Part shown: positions 51,722 to 61,558 of the stretch, one piece after another
Layout of the letters: every line of letters starts with the position of its first letter
How positions within the stretch are numbered: position 1 is the stretch's first letter
NCBI RefSeq assembly: GCF_004116625.1
Contig: NZ_NXIE01000003.1
Coordinates: 248,001 to 312,000 of the forward strand
DNA length: 64,000 nt
Reading direction: 5' to 3'
Source: Halarcobacter mediterraneus
GTDB lineage: Bacteria; Campylobacterota; Campylobacteria; Campylobacterales; Arcobacteraceae
The notes under the pieces: generated by a model
Seen by the model: the letters and a program-made list of their open reading frames with translations, nothing else
Told to the model about the DNA's origin: nothing
Databases searched by the model: none
Position numbers and translations under genes: made by a program

Positions 51722-53893
51722 TTACCTCTTTTTTGGAAGTTTTATAGTAAAGACTACATTTTTATCTCTATTTTGTGCTGTTATTTGTCCATTCATCTTA
51801 TCTTCAACAATTACTTTAGCCATATAAAGACCAAAACCTGTACCCCTTTTTTTAGTTGTGAAATAAGGTTCAAATATTTTATCAATTATATTTGCTTCAA
51901 TATTTCCACCATCATCCATTATCTCTATTTTATTATGATTTTTAGATTCTTCAATATTAATAGTTAAATTATATTTTTCTTCTGTCTTTTTTTCTAAAAT
52001 TTTATTTTTTGCATTATTAATTAAATTTAATAAAACTTGTTTAAATTCATTTTCATAACCATAAATTAATAAATCATCATTTTTATAGTTTATTTTCATA
52101 TTTATATTTGAATAAAAAAGTTGTTTTCCCATAATTTCTAAAATTTCTTCAAAGGAATTTCTTATTGAAAAGATAACTTTTTTTGTTGATGGTTTTAAAA
52201 AGTTTCTAAAATCTGTCAAAGTTTTAGACATATATTTTATTTGAACCATTGAATCATTTACAAATTCCTCAACTTGGGAATTTTTTAATTCTCCTAATAA
52301 AAATGATGTTTGTATATCTTGAACTTGGGCAGAAAGTTCGACTAAAGGTTCATTCCACTGGTGAGCAATTGCTGCAATCATGTCACCCATTTCAGCTAAT
52401 TTACCTTGCTGAATTAAAAACTGTTTTTGTTGTACCTCTTCTGTAATATCATCCATTATACATACAATTCCACCAATTGAACTGTCATTGTTAAGATATA
52501 CAGCTTTTTTGATAATTATATGTTTCATTTGATTGTCATTTAAATGTAAAGTCATCTCAGAAGTATTTTTACCCAATGTTTTTAAAAGTCTTTTATCTAT
52601 TAATTCATTTTTATTAGCTATATCCGAAGGGAAAAAATCCCTCGCGTTTTTTCCTATTACTTCTTTTTTGGGAATATCTAGAAGATCAGAAAAAGCTTTG
52701 TTGCAACCTAAAAACTTTCCATCTATATTTTTATAATAGATTGCATTAGGTAAAGTATCTAATAAAACCTTATCAAACTTAATCCTATTTTGTAAATCCT
52801 TTTCTACTTTTTTTCTTCTTTGAATATTTGCTTTCATTGAAAAAATCATAATTAATAAAACACTAATAATTATGACTATAGTTACAATAAGTTTTGTATA
52901 CTTCCTAAAAAAATCATGGGGTTCATTTATTATTTCATACTCTTCTAAAATATCTTTAACACTTAAATCAAATCTATCTAACTCTTTATAATCAAAAATA
53001 TATCTATTTGGGGATTTTTCTATAATTGGAATTTCCCTTACATCTTTTCCATTTAATACTTGCATAGCCATATAAGAAACAGCTTCACCTTGTGCTTTTG
53101 CAGAAGTTAATAAGCCACCTATCATTCCATAATCTAAATAAAAATCCCAAAGACCATAAATAGGTACTTGACTCACATCATATATTTTTTTAAAACTTTG
53201 CTTATAAGTAAAAAACTTTCCTGTAGTATCTTTAAATAAAAGTACAAATAAAAGAGCACTTTTTTTTCTGTTTAAATTAAGTACCTTCTTTTTTAAGTTA
53301 TCAATATCTAAATTATCTATATACTCAATATTAATCTTTTTTGAATACTTCTCAATAACTTTTCTTAAATCTCTTTTTACTGCATATCCTGTTTTTGATT
53401 TATCATTTATTATTACCAACTTTTCTAAATTTGGTTGCATTCGTAAAATCAACTCAAAATTCTTTTCTAAATCAACTTGTTCAACGACACCTGTCATATA
53501 TTTTTTCATATTATTTTGTTCTAAAAAAGCTTTATCAAAATTATTAATTCCACAAAATAGTATAGGTAAATCTTTAAAAAGATACTCATGGTATTTAATT
53601 GCAAAATCAAAAGCATTATTATCACTAACAATTACAAGGTCAAAATCCCTTGTGGATAACTGTTTTTTGTAAATTTCTCCCAATTGATTTAAATATCTAG
53701 AGCCTGCTATATGTTTGGTATCCATATAAATAGTTGTAAGGTTTATATCTTTTTCATCTTTAAATCTTTTTTCAATTTCTAAAGAAATATCATCACTCCA
53801 TTTATACCCTTTATGATATGAATGAAGTAATAATACTTCCTTTGAAGCAAAAGAAAAAGTAAAAGCAACTAATACAACTAATAATATTTTCAA
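51722..53893 (-). CDS. Sensor histidine kinase with periplasmic ABC-substrate-binding-like domain and PAS
   Basis: A 723-residue kinase. Signal/anchor at 1-16, then a periplasmic binding-protein-like domain (18-315; VLLLHSYHKGYKWSDDIS, YGLWDFYLDYGMIGGLLTSAKAQG) of the ABC_sub_bind type. A membrane helix lies at about 335-358, a PAS domain at 375-490 (LPNAIYYKNIDGKFLGCNKAF), HisKA with IAAIAHQWNEPL (about 507-518) and ATPase boxes NLINNAKNKI, EIMDDGGN and GTGFGLYMAK. The D-G-G-N G1 box is slightly unusual. It probably senses the TRAP substrate or a related acid. Confidence 0.92.
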   Translation of the reverse strand: MKILLVVLVAFTFSFASKEVLLLHSYHKGYKWSDDISLEIEKRFKDEKDINLTTIYMDTKHIAGSRYLNQLGEIYKKQLSTRDFDLVIVSDNNAFDFAIKYHEYLFKDLPILFCGINNFDKAFLEQNNMKKYMTGVVEQVDLEKNFELILRMQPNLEKLVIINDKSKTGYAVKRDLRKVIEKYSKKINIEYIDNLDIDNLKKKVLNLNRKKSALLFVLLFKDTTGKFFTYKQSFKKIYDVSQVPIYGLWDFYLDYGMIGGLLTSAKAQGEAVSYMAMQVLNGKDVREIPIIEKSPNRYIFDYKELDRFDLSVKDILEEYEIINEPHDFFRKYTKLIVTIVIIISVLLIMIFSMKANIQRRKKVEKDLQNRIKFDKVLLDTLPNAIYYKNIDGKFLGCNKAFSDLLDIPKKEVIGKNARDFFPSDIANKNELIDKRLLKTLGKNTSEMTLHLNDNQMKHIIIKKAVYLNNDSSIGGIVCIMDDITEEVQQKQFLIQQGKLAEMGDMIAAIAHQWNEPLVELSAQVQDIQTSFLLGELKNSQVEEFVNDSMVQIKYMSKTLTDFRNFLKPSTKKVIFSIRNSFEEILEIMGKQLFYSNINMKINYKNDDLLIYGYENEFKQVLLNLINNAKNKILEKKTEEKYNLTINIEESKNHNKIEIMDDGGNIEANIIDKIFEPYFTTKKRGTGFGLYMAKVIVEDKMNGQITAQNRDKNVVFTIKLPKKR

Positions 53894-53936
53894 AATAATC
53901 CTTCTATTATTTTATGATTATATCACAGATACTAGC

Positions 53937-54521
53937 TTATTCTACAAAAATCACATATCCTGATTTAGGACCGTGCGCTCCAATTACCAAGGATTGTTCA
54001 ATATCTGCAGTTTTAGAAGGACCACTAATAAACGCTCCATATGAAGGCTCACCAAAAGAGATTAATTCATAGGCTTCATGCATATTATTAACTATCGCAC
54101 TTTTTTCTAATACTAAAATGATATTTTGTGCAATGAAATATAAAGCTCTGTGTCTGTTGTCCCTATTTTTAACCCAAACAGCACCATTTTCTGCAACTGC
54201 AAATTCACCTTTTACAACAGCTAAATCAATATCTTTTAGCTTATGTGGATCATTCTCTTTATTTGCATCAAAGTTTGCTAAAGAAAAGCCCTCTACATTG
54301 GAAGTTATAATTTTTTCATCTGGATATATAGATTTAATTGTTTCTTCTAACTCTTCTTTTTTAATAAATAAAGCTTTTCCTCCAACTGATTCAAGCATAG
54401 TTGAAAAGTAAGAGTGTTTATCTTCAAAAGTTAATCCAAAATTTGAGTAATCTGGAAGAGTTGTATCTTGGACTACATTATTAGTTCTAATATTTTTTAA
54501 TATTAATTCTTTACTTGTCAT
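53937..54521 (-). CDS. lutC: L-lactate utilisation protein LutC (LUD domain)
   Basis: A 194-residue LUD-domain protein. The start at 54521 (MTSKELILKNIRTN) overlaps the lutB stop by 11 bases and is preferred to an upstream start that would run deep into lutB. The blocks AVAENGAVWVKNRDN, SFGEPSYGAFISGPSKTADIEQSLVIGAHGP are diagnostic. With LutA and LutB it oxidises L-lactate to pyruvate. Electron acceptor and catalytic subunit of the complex are not settled by sequence. Confidence 0.92.
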   Translation of the reverse strand: MTSKELILKNIRTNNVVQDTTLPDYSNFGLTFEDKHSYFSTMLESVGGKALFIKKEELEETIKSIYPDEKIITSNVEGFSLANFDANKENDPHKLKDIDLAVVKGEFAVAENGAVWVKNRDNRHRALYFIAQNIILVLEKSAIVNNMHEAYELISFGEPSYGAFISGPSKTADIEQSLVIGAHGPKSGYVIFVE

Positions 54522-55893
54522 TTCCAAACTCCTCTTTATAAAGCTCTTTAAAACTTTTCTTTGGCATATCAGGTAAATCCCTTTGTTTTCCCCAAACATT
54601 AAATCTATTGTAAATCATAAACTTAGGTAAATTTGGTACCACTTTTCTGGCTATCTTTCCTGCAAAATCAAATAGTGCTGGTTTACTCATTAACCAAGAT
54701 GCAAATTGCATAGAAAGTCTTTTTTGATTTGAGATAATATTCATTTCCCTTAAATCTTGTCTATGGGTGTAAAGTTGCGAATCTAGGTCAATCTTAACAG
54801 GACAAACATTTGTACAAGAACCACAAAGAGTACAAGCAAATGATAAAGTTTTATGCTTTTTTGGATCCCTAAATGTTCCTAATGTTGATCCAATTGGACC
54901 AGGAATAACATAATCATATGAGTGACCACCAGATCTTCTATAAATAGGACAAGTATTCATACAAGCTCCACATCTAATACAGTTTAATGCTTTTTTATAA
55001 GATTCAGACTGTAAAAATGGTGTTCTTTTATTATCCACAATTACAATATGCATTTGTCCACCTTCAACTGGTCCATGAAAGTGAGAAGTATATGAAGTGA
55101 TAGCTTGTCCAGTTGCACTTCTTGCAAGAAGTCTTGTAAATACAGATAAATCTTGAAGTCTAGGAATTACTTTTTCAATTCCCATACATGCAATATGAAG
55201 TTTTGGTAAAGAAGCACCCATGTCTGCATTACCTTCATTTGTACAAACTACAACTCCACCTGTATTTGCAATAGCAAAGTTAACCCCTGTAATACCAGCA
55301 TCAGCATCTAAGAACTTTTGTCTTAAATCTTCTCTTGCTGCTCTTGTTAAATATGTAGGGTCATAGTTTCCTTTTTCAGTTCCCATTTCTTTATGAAAAG
55401 TATCAGAAACATCTTGTTTTTTTAAGTGAATTGCAGGAAGTACAATATGAGAAGGTGGTTCATTTCTAAGTTGAACAATTCTTTCACCTAAATCGGTATC
55501 AACTACTTCCATTCCTTTTGACTCTAGGTATGGATTTAAATGGCACTCTTCTGTTAACATAGATTTTGATTTAACAACTTTTTTTACGTTGTTCTCACTT
55601 AATATTCTATGTACTATTTCATTGTGTTCTTGTGCATCTTTTGCAAAATGAACTTTTATTCCCTTTGCATTTGCATTTTTTTCAAACTCTAAAAGATATT
55701 TATCTAAGTTTGCCATAGTATGAGACTTGATTTGATCTGCATATTTTCTTAAAGTTTCCCACTCTGGAATAGTTTTTGAGATTCTATCTCTTTTTTCTCT
55801 TACAAACCAAAGAGCTTGGTCATGCCAATGCATTCTTTCATCGTTTGCAACAAACTCTTTTGCTTTTGCTGGATGGTTATGTAAAATACTCAT
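54511..55893 (-). CDS. lutB: L-lactate utilisation iron-sulfur protein LutB
   Basis: A 460-residue protein: N-terminal LUD domain (about 60-290; KSKSMLTEECHLNPYLESKG, AIANTGGVVVCTNEGNADMGAS) and a [4Fe-4S] ferredoxin domain (CIRCGACMNTCPIYRRSGGH, CTLCGSCTNVCPVKID, about 305-370), with a C-terminal DUF3390 region (about 385-460). It belongs to the three-gene lactate oxidase cluster; its start overlaps the lutA stop by 4 bases. Confidence 0.95.
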   Translation of the reverse strand: MSILHNHPAKAKEFVANDERMHWHDQALWFVREKRDRISKTIPEWETLRKYADQIKSHTMANLDKYLLEFEKNANAKGIKVHFAKDAQEHNEIVHRILSENNVKKVVKSKSMLTEECHLNPYLESKGMEVVDTDLGERIVQLRNEPPSHIVLPAIHLKKQDVSDTFHKEMGTEKGNYDPTYLTRAAREDLRQKFLDADAGITGVNFAIANTGGVVVCTNEGNADMGASLPKLHIACMGIEKVIPRLQDLSVFTRLLARSATGQAITSYTSHFHGPVEGGQMHIVIVDNKRTPFLQSESYKKALNCIRCGACMNTCPIYRRSGGHSYDYVIPGPIGSTLGTFRDPKKHKTLSFACTLCGSCTNVCPVKIDLDSQLYTHRQDLREMNIISNQKRLSMQFASWLMSKPALFDFAGKIARKVVPNLPKFMIYNRFNVWGKQRDLPDMPKKSFKELYKEEFGNDK

Positions 55894-56642
55894 AATTGAA
55901 CCTTTCCTGCAAGGATTTCAGTTATATGCATTACTTTTAAAGGTTTATTTTCTCTATTTATTAAACCTTGCATATGCATAAGACATGACATATCAGCACC
56001 TGTCATTATCTCAACATTTGAGTCAATGTGGTCTTTAATTCTATCTTTACCCATTGCAACAGAAATATCTTCTTCTGTTATAGCAAAGGTTCCACCAAAA
56101 CCACAACACTCATCTTCTCTGTTTAATTCAACAATTTCTATTCCCTCTACTAAATTAAGTAGGTTTTTTAGCTTATTATTTTTAGGAATATTAAGTTCAC
56201 TTGCACTTCCTAATTTTAAACCTCTATGTCCATGACAAGAGTTATGAACTCCTACTTTGTGTGGGAAATAAGAATCAATTTTTTCTACTTTAATAATATC
56301 ATGTAAAAATTCACACACTTCGTAAATAGAAGTTTTCACTTTATTGTAGTCTTTATCATCTTCATCAAAAAATGCTTCGTAATGATCTTTTACCATAGTT
56401 ACACATGAACCAGTTGGAGCAACAATATAGTCATATTTTTTGAATATTTCCACAAACCTAAGTGCTAATGTTTTCATATCTTTAGAGCAGCCTGAATTTG
56501 CCATTGGCTGCCCACAACATGTTTGGTCCATTGGATACTCAACATCCATATTAAATTTCTTTAATAGTTTTAAAGTTGCCATCGAACTATTTGGATACAA
56601 CTCATTCATAAAACAGGGAATAAATAAACCTACTTTCATCAT
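55890..56642 (-). CDS. lutA: L-lactate utilisation protein LutA (CCG domains)
   Basis: A 250-residue cytoplasmic protein with two CCG cysteine-rich domains: MDQTCCGQPMANSGC (about 38-52) and DECCGFGGTFA (about 180-190), the type that holds noncubane Fe-S clusters in heterodisulfide-reductase-like proteins. First gene of lutABC. An AAGGATATT ribosome site precedes it. The TCS and TRAP genes follow on the same strand. Confidence 0.95.
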   Translation of the reverse strand: MMKVGLFIPCFMNELYPNSSMATLKLLKKFNMDVEYPMDQTCCGQPMANSGCSKDMKTLALRFVEIFKKYDYIVAPTGSCVTMVKDHYEAFFDEDDKDYNKVKTSIYEVCEFLHDIIKVEKIDSYFPHKVGVHNSCHGHRGLKLGSASELNIPKNNKLKNLLNLVEGIEIVELNREDECCGFGGTFAITEEDISVAMGKDRIKDHIDSNVEIMTGADMSCLMHMQGLINRENKPLKVMHITEILAGKVQL

Positions 56643-56732
56643 AATATCCTTAATCTATTTTTGATTTATAGAAAAAGTATATATTATCAATATGAGAAAT
56701 TTATGATATTTTACTATATTTGACTAAATAGT

Positions 56733-57305
56733 TTAGTGCTTTAAAAAAATGGAAATATCATTATCCAAGTAATAGTCTTTTATATAAATTTCTTTACCTA
56801 AGCCTTCACAAAAGTCAATTACTTTTTCATATGCTACACCATTTAAAGTATGAGATTTTAGAAAATTAAAAACAAAACCTTTTTTTGAAGAATTTAAACA
56901 ATTTTCAATAAACCTAAACATCTGTTTTTTTCTAAGTATATTCATAGCACCACTACAAACAAAATAATCAGCTTCAGGCAAAGAGTCTTTTAAAATATCT
57001 TTTACTAAAAATTTATTATTAGGAAAACGCTTTTCACTTAAAGAAATCATCTTCTCTTCAACATCAATACCAAGATATAATTTAGGCTCTAAACTGGACT
57101 TTTTCAAATAATTTAAATACTCTGCGAAGCCACATCCTGCATCTACTAAAGTTGATTTTTCAATATCTTCTTTTATAAAAGAGTTTAATATTTCGAATCT
57201 AAGGTATTGAGTAAATTGGGACTGCCAATGTACACCTCTTGCACTTATTCCATATTTATCTATTGCTTTTTTATAGAATTTATGATTATTAATTCCACCA
57301 ATCAT
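56733..57305 (-). CDS. SAM-dependent methyltransferase (class I)
   Basis: A 190-residue protein with the Rossmann motif I LVDAGCGFAEYLNYLKK (about 50-66), the acidic motif II YLGIDVEEKMISLS and motif IV ADYFVCSGAMNIL. No substrate-specific domain is visible. It overlaps the dCMP deaminase gene by 4 bases. Substrate unknown. Confidence 0.85.
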   Translation of the reverse strand: MIGGINNHKFYKKAIDKYGISARGVHWQSQFTQYLRFEILNSFIKEDIEKSTLVDAGCGFAEYLNYLKKSSLEPKLYLGIDVEEKMISLSEKRFPNNKFLVKDILKDSLPEADYFVCSGAMNILRKKQMFRFIENCLNSSKKGFVFNFLKSHTLNGVAYEKVIDFCEGLGKEIYIKDYYLDNDISIFLKH

Positions 57306-57736
57306 TTAATTTGCTCTATTATAACTCCATTGTCTTTTATAAATTTAGAAACAATATCAGAGTTGGTATGTTCATAAGCTTTATCATAAACTATTCTTTT
57401 AATACCTGCAGCTATTAAATTTTTAGAACATTCACTGCAAGGTTCCAAAGTTACATATATAGTACCACCCTCAATACTAATCCCTTTTCTTGCAGCCCAA
57501 ATTAAAGCATTCATTTCTGCGTGAATCTCATAAGTTTTTGACCACTCATGATGATCTTTTGTATATTCTCCATCCCAATGTGTACTACAATTAATATAAC
57601 CAGCTGGTGTTCCATTATATCCAGTAGATAAAATTCTCCCATCTTTTACAATCACTGCACCTACTTGTTTTGACACACATTTTGAAGCACTTGCAATTTC
57701 ATGTGCAATGTTAATAAAATTTCTATCACTTATCAT
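57302..57736 (-). CDS. Deoxycytidylate (dCMP) deaminase
   Basis: A 144-residue zinc deaminase, taking the ATG at 57736 (MISDRNFINIAH) that has AGGAAG upstream, instead of one six codons earlier. The catalytic HAEMNALIWAA (zinc His and proton-shuttling Glu) and TLEPCSECSKNLIAAGI (two zinc Cys) motifs are present. The insert CSTHWDGEYTKDHHEWS with extra His/Cys fits the structural zinc site of dCMP deaminases. It makes dUMP for thymidylate synthesis. It is divergent from accB. Confidence 0.92.
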   Translation of the reverse strand: MISDRNFINIAHEIASASKCVSKQVGAVIVKDGRILSTGYNGTPAGYINCSTHWDGEYTKDHHEWSKTYEIHAEMNALIWAARKGISIEGGTIYVTLEPCSECSKNLIAAGIKRIVYDKAYEHTNSDIVSKFIKDNGVIIEQIK

Positions 57737-57951
57737 TTTTCTTCCTAGTTTCAATTAATTTCATAAAAATTACCACAAAGTTGTATTTTTATAAATTAGT
57801 GTTTTTTTATCAGTTTATGCTCTTTTTTTATCTCTATTTAGTATATTTTGTAAGATATGAGCTAATTTTACCATAATTCTAAAATTTACTATAAGAATTT
57901 ATAACATTAATTATGGTATTATTTCCAAAATTTGATTATAAAAGGTTAAAC

Positions 57952-58413
57952 ATGGATTTTAAAGAAATAAAAGAATTAATAAGAGTATTTGATAAAAGTG
58001 AATTAAATAAACTAAAAGTAAAAGAAGGAGAATTTGAAGTTTCTATGCAAAAAGGGTTTGAAACTGGAACTGTAGTAACAACTGCTGCTCCAATTGCAGC
58101 ACCTGCACCTGCTACTACTCAAGCAGCACCTGTTCCTGCTGTAGTTCCAGGAGAATCAGCAACTACTATTGCAGGAGATACAATCAACTCTCCTATGGTA
58201 GGAACATACTATGAAGCTCCATCACCAGAAGCTCCTGCTTTTGTAAAAAAAGGTGATACTGTAAAAAAAGGTCAAACACTTTGTATTTTAGAAGCAATGA
58301 AAATTATGAATGAAGTTGAAGCAGAATTCGATTGCAAAATTATTGATGTTTTAATTGAAAATGGAAAACCTGTTGAATATGATATGCCATTATTTGCAGT
58401 AGAAAAACTTTAA
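57952..58413 (+). CDS. accB: Biotin carboxyl carrier protein of acetyl-CoA carboxylase
   Basis: A 153-residue BCCP. The ATG at 57952 (MDFKEIKELIRVF, the canonical AccB N-terminus) follows AAAGGTTAAAC. An Ala/Pro-rich linker (about 38-75) leads to the biotinyl domain, with the biotin lysine in LEAMKIMNEVEAE (near residue 119). It carries the carboxyl group in fatty acid synthesis. It forms an operon with accC 15 bases downstream. Confidence 0.96.
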   Translation: MDFKEIKELIRVFDKSELNKLKVKEGEFEVSMQKGFETGTVVTTAAPIAAPAPATTQAAPVPAVVPGESATTIAGDTINSPMVGTYYEAPSPEAPAFVKKGDTVKKGQTLCILEAMKIMNEVEAEFDCKIIDVLIENGKPVEYDMPLFAVEKL

Positions 58414-58427
58414 TAAAGAGTTTTGCT

Positions 58428-59780
58428 ATGGCTGAAATAAAAAAGATATTAATCGCTAATAGAGGAGAAATAGTTCAAAGAGCTATTAGAACTATTAGAG
58501 AAATGGGTAAAAAATCTGTTGCAATTTATAGTGTAGGAGATAAAAATGCTTCATATTTAAAACATGCAGATGAAGCAATTTGTATTGGTGATGTTAAATC
58601 AATTGATTCATATTTAAATATTCCTGCAATTATCACTGCTGCTGAAATTACAGGTTGTGATGCAATTTTTCCAGGATATGGATTTTTATCAGAAAATCAA
58701 GATTTTGTAGAAATTTGTAAATTACATGATATTAAATTCATTGGTCCATCAACTGATGTAATGGAAAAAATGGCTGATAAATCAAAAGCAAAAGATGAAA
58801 TGATAAAAGCAGGTGTTCCTGTTGTTCCAGGTAGCCCTGGTGCCGTTCATTCTGTAGAGGAAGCTAAAAAAGTTGCTGAAGAAATTGGTTATCCAATTAT
58901 GGCAAAAGCAAGTGCAGGTGGTGGTGGAAGAGGAATGAGACTTATTGAATCAGAAGATAAATTTGAACAACTTTTTACAGCTGCCTCTTCTGAAGCACTT
59001 GCTGCCTTTGGTGATGGAACAATGTATCTTGAAAGATTTATCAATAATCCAAGACATATTGAAGTACAAGTTGTTGGTGATTCTCATGGAAATGCTATTC
59101 ATATTGGAGAAAGAGATTGTTCACTTCAAAGAAGACACCAAAAAGTTATTGAAGAGTCTCCTGCAATTTTGTTAAATGAAGAAACAAGACAAAATCTTTT
59201 AGATGTTGCTGTTAAGGCAACAAAATATTTAAAATATGAAGGAGCTGGTACATTTGAATTTTTAGCAGATGACCAACAAAACTTCTATTTTATGGAAATG
59301 AATACTAGACTTCAAGTTGAACATCCTGTTTCAGAAATGGTTTCTGGAATTGATATTATTGAACTAATGATAAAAGTTGCACAAGGAGAAGAATTGCCTC
59401 CTCAAGAGACTATTAAGTTTAGAGGACACTCTATTGAAGTAAGAATTACAGCAGAAGACCCAAACTCTTTCCTACCAAGTCCTGGAAAAGTTTCACAATG
59501 GTTTGTTCCAGGAGGAAGAAATGTAAGAGTTGACTCTCATGTTTATGCAGGATATATAGTTCCTCCTTATTATGACTCAATGATTGGAAAACTAATTGTT
59601 TGGGGAAGAAGTAGAGAAAAAGCTATAAATATTATGAAAAGAGCTTTAAATGAGTTTGAAGTAGAAGGAATTAGAACAACTATTCCATTCCATAAAAAGA
59701 TGATGGAAAATGAAGATTTTATTTCAAATAATTATGATACAAAATACTTAGAAAACTATAAAAAATTAGATGACTTATAA
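58428..59780 (+). CDS. accC: Biotin carboxylase subunit of acetyl-CoA carboxylase
   Basis: A 450-residue ATP-grasp enzyme: KILIANRGEIVQRAIRTIREMG start, MAKASAGGGGRGMRLI (ATP loop), ERDCSLQRRHQKVIEESPA, FYFMEMNTRLQVEHPVSEMV and the C-terminal YYDSMIGKLIVWG domain. It carboxylates biotin on AccB. The stop overlaps the base of a strong hairpin. Confidence 0.97.
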   Translation: MAEIKKILIANRGEIVQRAIRTIREMGKKSVAIYSVGDKNASYLKHADEAICIGDVKSIDSYLNIPAIITAAEITGCDAIFPGYGFLSENQDFVEICKLHDIKFIGPSTDVMEKMADKSKAKDEMIKAGVPVVPGSPGAVHSVEEAKKVAEEIGYPIMAKASAGGGGRGMRLIESEDKFEQLFTAASSEALAAFGDGTMYLERFINNPRHIEVQVVGDSHGNAIHIGERDCSLQRRHQKVIEESPAILLNEETRQNLLDVAVKATKYLKYEGAGTFEFLADDQQNFYFMEMNTRLQVEHPVSEMVSGIDIIELMIKVAQGEELPPQETIKFRGHSIEVRITAEDPNSFLPSPGKVSQWFVPGGRNVRVDSHVYAGYIVPPYYDSMIGKLIVWGRSREKAINIMKRALNEFEVEGIRTTIPFHKKMMENEDFISNNYDTKYLENYKKLDDL

Positions 59781-59807
59781 AAGCTAGAGGTAACCACCTC
59801 TGGCTTT
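59780..59807 (+). terminator. Terminator of accBC
   Basis: A 12-bp stem (AAAGCTAGAGGT / ACCTCTGGCTTT, one T-G pair) with an AACC loop, followed by a T-rich stretch. It begins at the accC stop codon. Confidence 0.82.
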
Positions 59808-60017
59808 ACAGCTTTCTTTTAGCCTATTTTAGATATAATTGGCAAAACTATACACAGATATATACTATTTCTACTTTGAGTCTCTAGTTTCAAAGCACTG
59901 CTTTTTTCAGTAAGCATCAAGTTTTTTAATCAAGTTTTATTAAATACAAACGGTTTATATTAGTGTATTTTTTTATATTAAATGCCTATGTCAAGGCAAA
60001 ATACACAAAGGTAATAA
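59808..60017 (+). promoter_or_regulatory. Promoter and probable long leader of the helicase gene
   Basis: The 210 bases between the accC terminator and the helicase ATG hold no gene. They contain small stems such as CTTTGA-N10-TCAAAG (about 59875-59896), a T-rich run and an AAAGG ribosome site. DEAD-box helicase genes of cold-shock type often have long structured leaders, so a regulatory leader is plausible, but no transcription start can be fixed. Confidence 0.4.
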
Positions 60018-61457
60018 ATGACATTTAATGAATTTAATTTCAAAGAAAACTTACAAAAAGCAATTGATGAAGCAGGTTTTAAAGAACCAAGTCCTATTCA
60101 AAAAGATGCTATTCCTGTAATTCTAGAAGGAAAAGATATTGTAGGTCAAGCACATACAGGTACAGGAAAAACAGCAGCTTTTGGTTTACCACTTATTAAT
60201 AAGATGAAAGGTGATAAAGAAGTTGAAGCTGTAGTAATTGTTCCTACAAGAGAACTTGCAATGCAAGTTAGTGACGAACTTTTTAGGTTTGGTAAAAATC
60301 TAGGAATTAACACAGCAACAGTATATGGTGGACAATCTTATTCAAGACAGTTAAAACATATTGAAAATGCAGGTATTATTGTAGCAACTCCAGGAAGATT
60401 TTTAGACTTATTAAAAGGTAAAAAGATTAATATCAAACCTTCTTTTATAGTTCTAGATGAAGCAGATGAGATGCTTGATATGGGATTTTTAGATGATATT
60501 AAAGAAATCTTCAACTTTATGCCAAAAGAAAGACAAACACTATTGTTTTCTGCAACAATGCCTACAGCAATAAAAACTCTTGCTAAAACTATTTTAAAAG
60601 AACCAGAGTTTATAACTATTACAAAATCAGAAATAACAAATTCAAAAATTACTCAAACATTTTATGTGGTTGATGAATTTGAAAGAGATGATGCTTTAAT
60701 TAGACTTTATGATTTTAAAAACCCTGAGAAATCTATCATTTTTTGTAGAACGAAAAAAGAAGTTGATAGATTATCTACATTTTTAGTTTCTCAAGGCTTT
60801 AGTGCTAAAGGTCTTCATGGAGATATGGAACAAAGACAAAGAGAAGAAGCAATAAATGCTTTTAAAAAGAAAAAACTAGAAATTTTAATTGCTACTGATG
60901 TTGCAGCAAGAGGACTAGATGTAAATGATGTAACTCATGTATTTAATTATCATTTACCATTTGATTCAGAAAGCTATGTTCATAGAATTGGAAGAACTGG
61001 ACGTGCAGGAAAAGATGGGACAGCAGTTTCTATTGTAACTCCCCATGAATTTAGAATGTTACAAAAAATTCAAAAAGCTACTGGTGGAAAACTTGAAGCT
61101 AAAGTTATTCCAAATGTAGCATCTGTAAAAGAAAAAAAGACTGACTCATTAAAAAGTAAAATCACAGAACAAAAAGTTTATGATTCTGGGGTTGATTTAG
61201 TTGAATCTTTAAAAGAAGAATATGATTTATCAACAATTGCTCACAAACTAGCTTCTATGCTTACAAATAGTACTTATGTAAAAGGAAATAATAATATCGG
61301 TAAATCTCATACAGATATTAAAAGACTATTTGAAAGACTTAAAGACGATAGAGGAAATGGTGGTTCAAGAAATGGTAATAGAGGTGGAAGAGGAAGAAGA
61401 AATAGCAACTCTAGAAATAGAAACCAAGACCAAAAAAGAAGACCAAGAAGAAGATAA
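60018..61457 (+). CDS. DEAD-box RNA helicase
   Basis: A 479-residue helicase. Q motif FKEPSPIQKDAIP, motif I AHTGTGKT, Ia PTRELA, II VLDEADEM, III SATMP, IV IIFCRTK, V ATDVAARGLDV and VI HRIGRTGRAG are all intact. The C-terminal 35 residues are Arg/Gly/Asn-rich (GGSRNGNRGGRGRRNSNSRN) and should bind RNA unspecifically. Closest types are RhlE/CshA/DeaD; a role in ribosome assembly or mRNA decay in the cold is usual. It is monocistronic and ends in a hairpin. Confidence 0.95.
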   Translation: MTFNEFNFKENLQKAIDEAGFKEPSPIQKDAIPVILEGKDIVGQAHTGTGKTAAFGLPLINKMKGDKEVEAVVIVPTRELAMQVSDELFRFGKNLGINTATVYGGQSYSRQLKHIENAGIIVATPGRFLDLLKGKKINIKPSFIVLDEADEMLDMGFLDDIKEIFNFMPKERQTLLFSATMPTAIKTLAKTILKEPEFITITKSEITNSKITQTFYVVDEFERDDALIRLYDFKNPEKSIIFCRTKKEVDRLSTFLVSQGFSAKGLHGDMEQRQREEAINAFKKKKLEILIATDVAARGLDVNDVTHVFNYHLPFDSESYVHRIGRTGRAGKDGTAVSIVTPHEFRMLQKIQKATGGKLEAKVIPNVASVKEKKTDSLKSKITEQKVYDSGVDLVESLKEEYDLSTIAHKLASMLTNSTYVKGNNNIGKSHTDIKRLFERLKDDRGNGGSRNGNRGGRGRRNSNSRNRNQDQKRRPRRR

Positions 61458-61459
61458 AA

Positions 61460-61485
61460 ATTGGGAATTTTTTCCCAGTTTTATT
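61460..61485 (+). terminator. Terminator of the helicase gene
   Basis: An 8-bp stem (ATTGGGAA / TTCCCAGT) with a TTTT loop followed by TTTATT, directly after the helicase stop codon. Confidence 0.78.
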
Positions 61486-61558
61486 AAGTAAAAACTACGC
61501 CTACAGAAAACTCTAATTTTATTTTTGATAACATCTATCAAAAATCTCAAGTAAGAAA

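Noticed and set aside
54522-54599. 26 extra N-terminal codons for lutC
   Set aside because: They lie inside lutB codons and have no LUD-domain character; the ATG at 54521 gives the family N-terminus.
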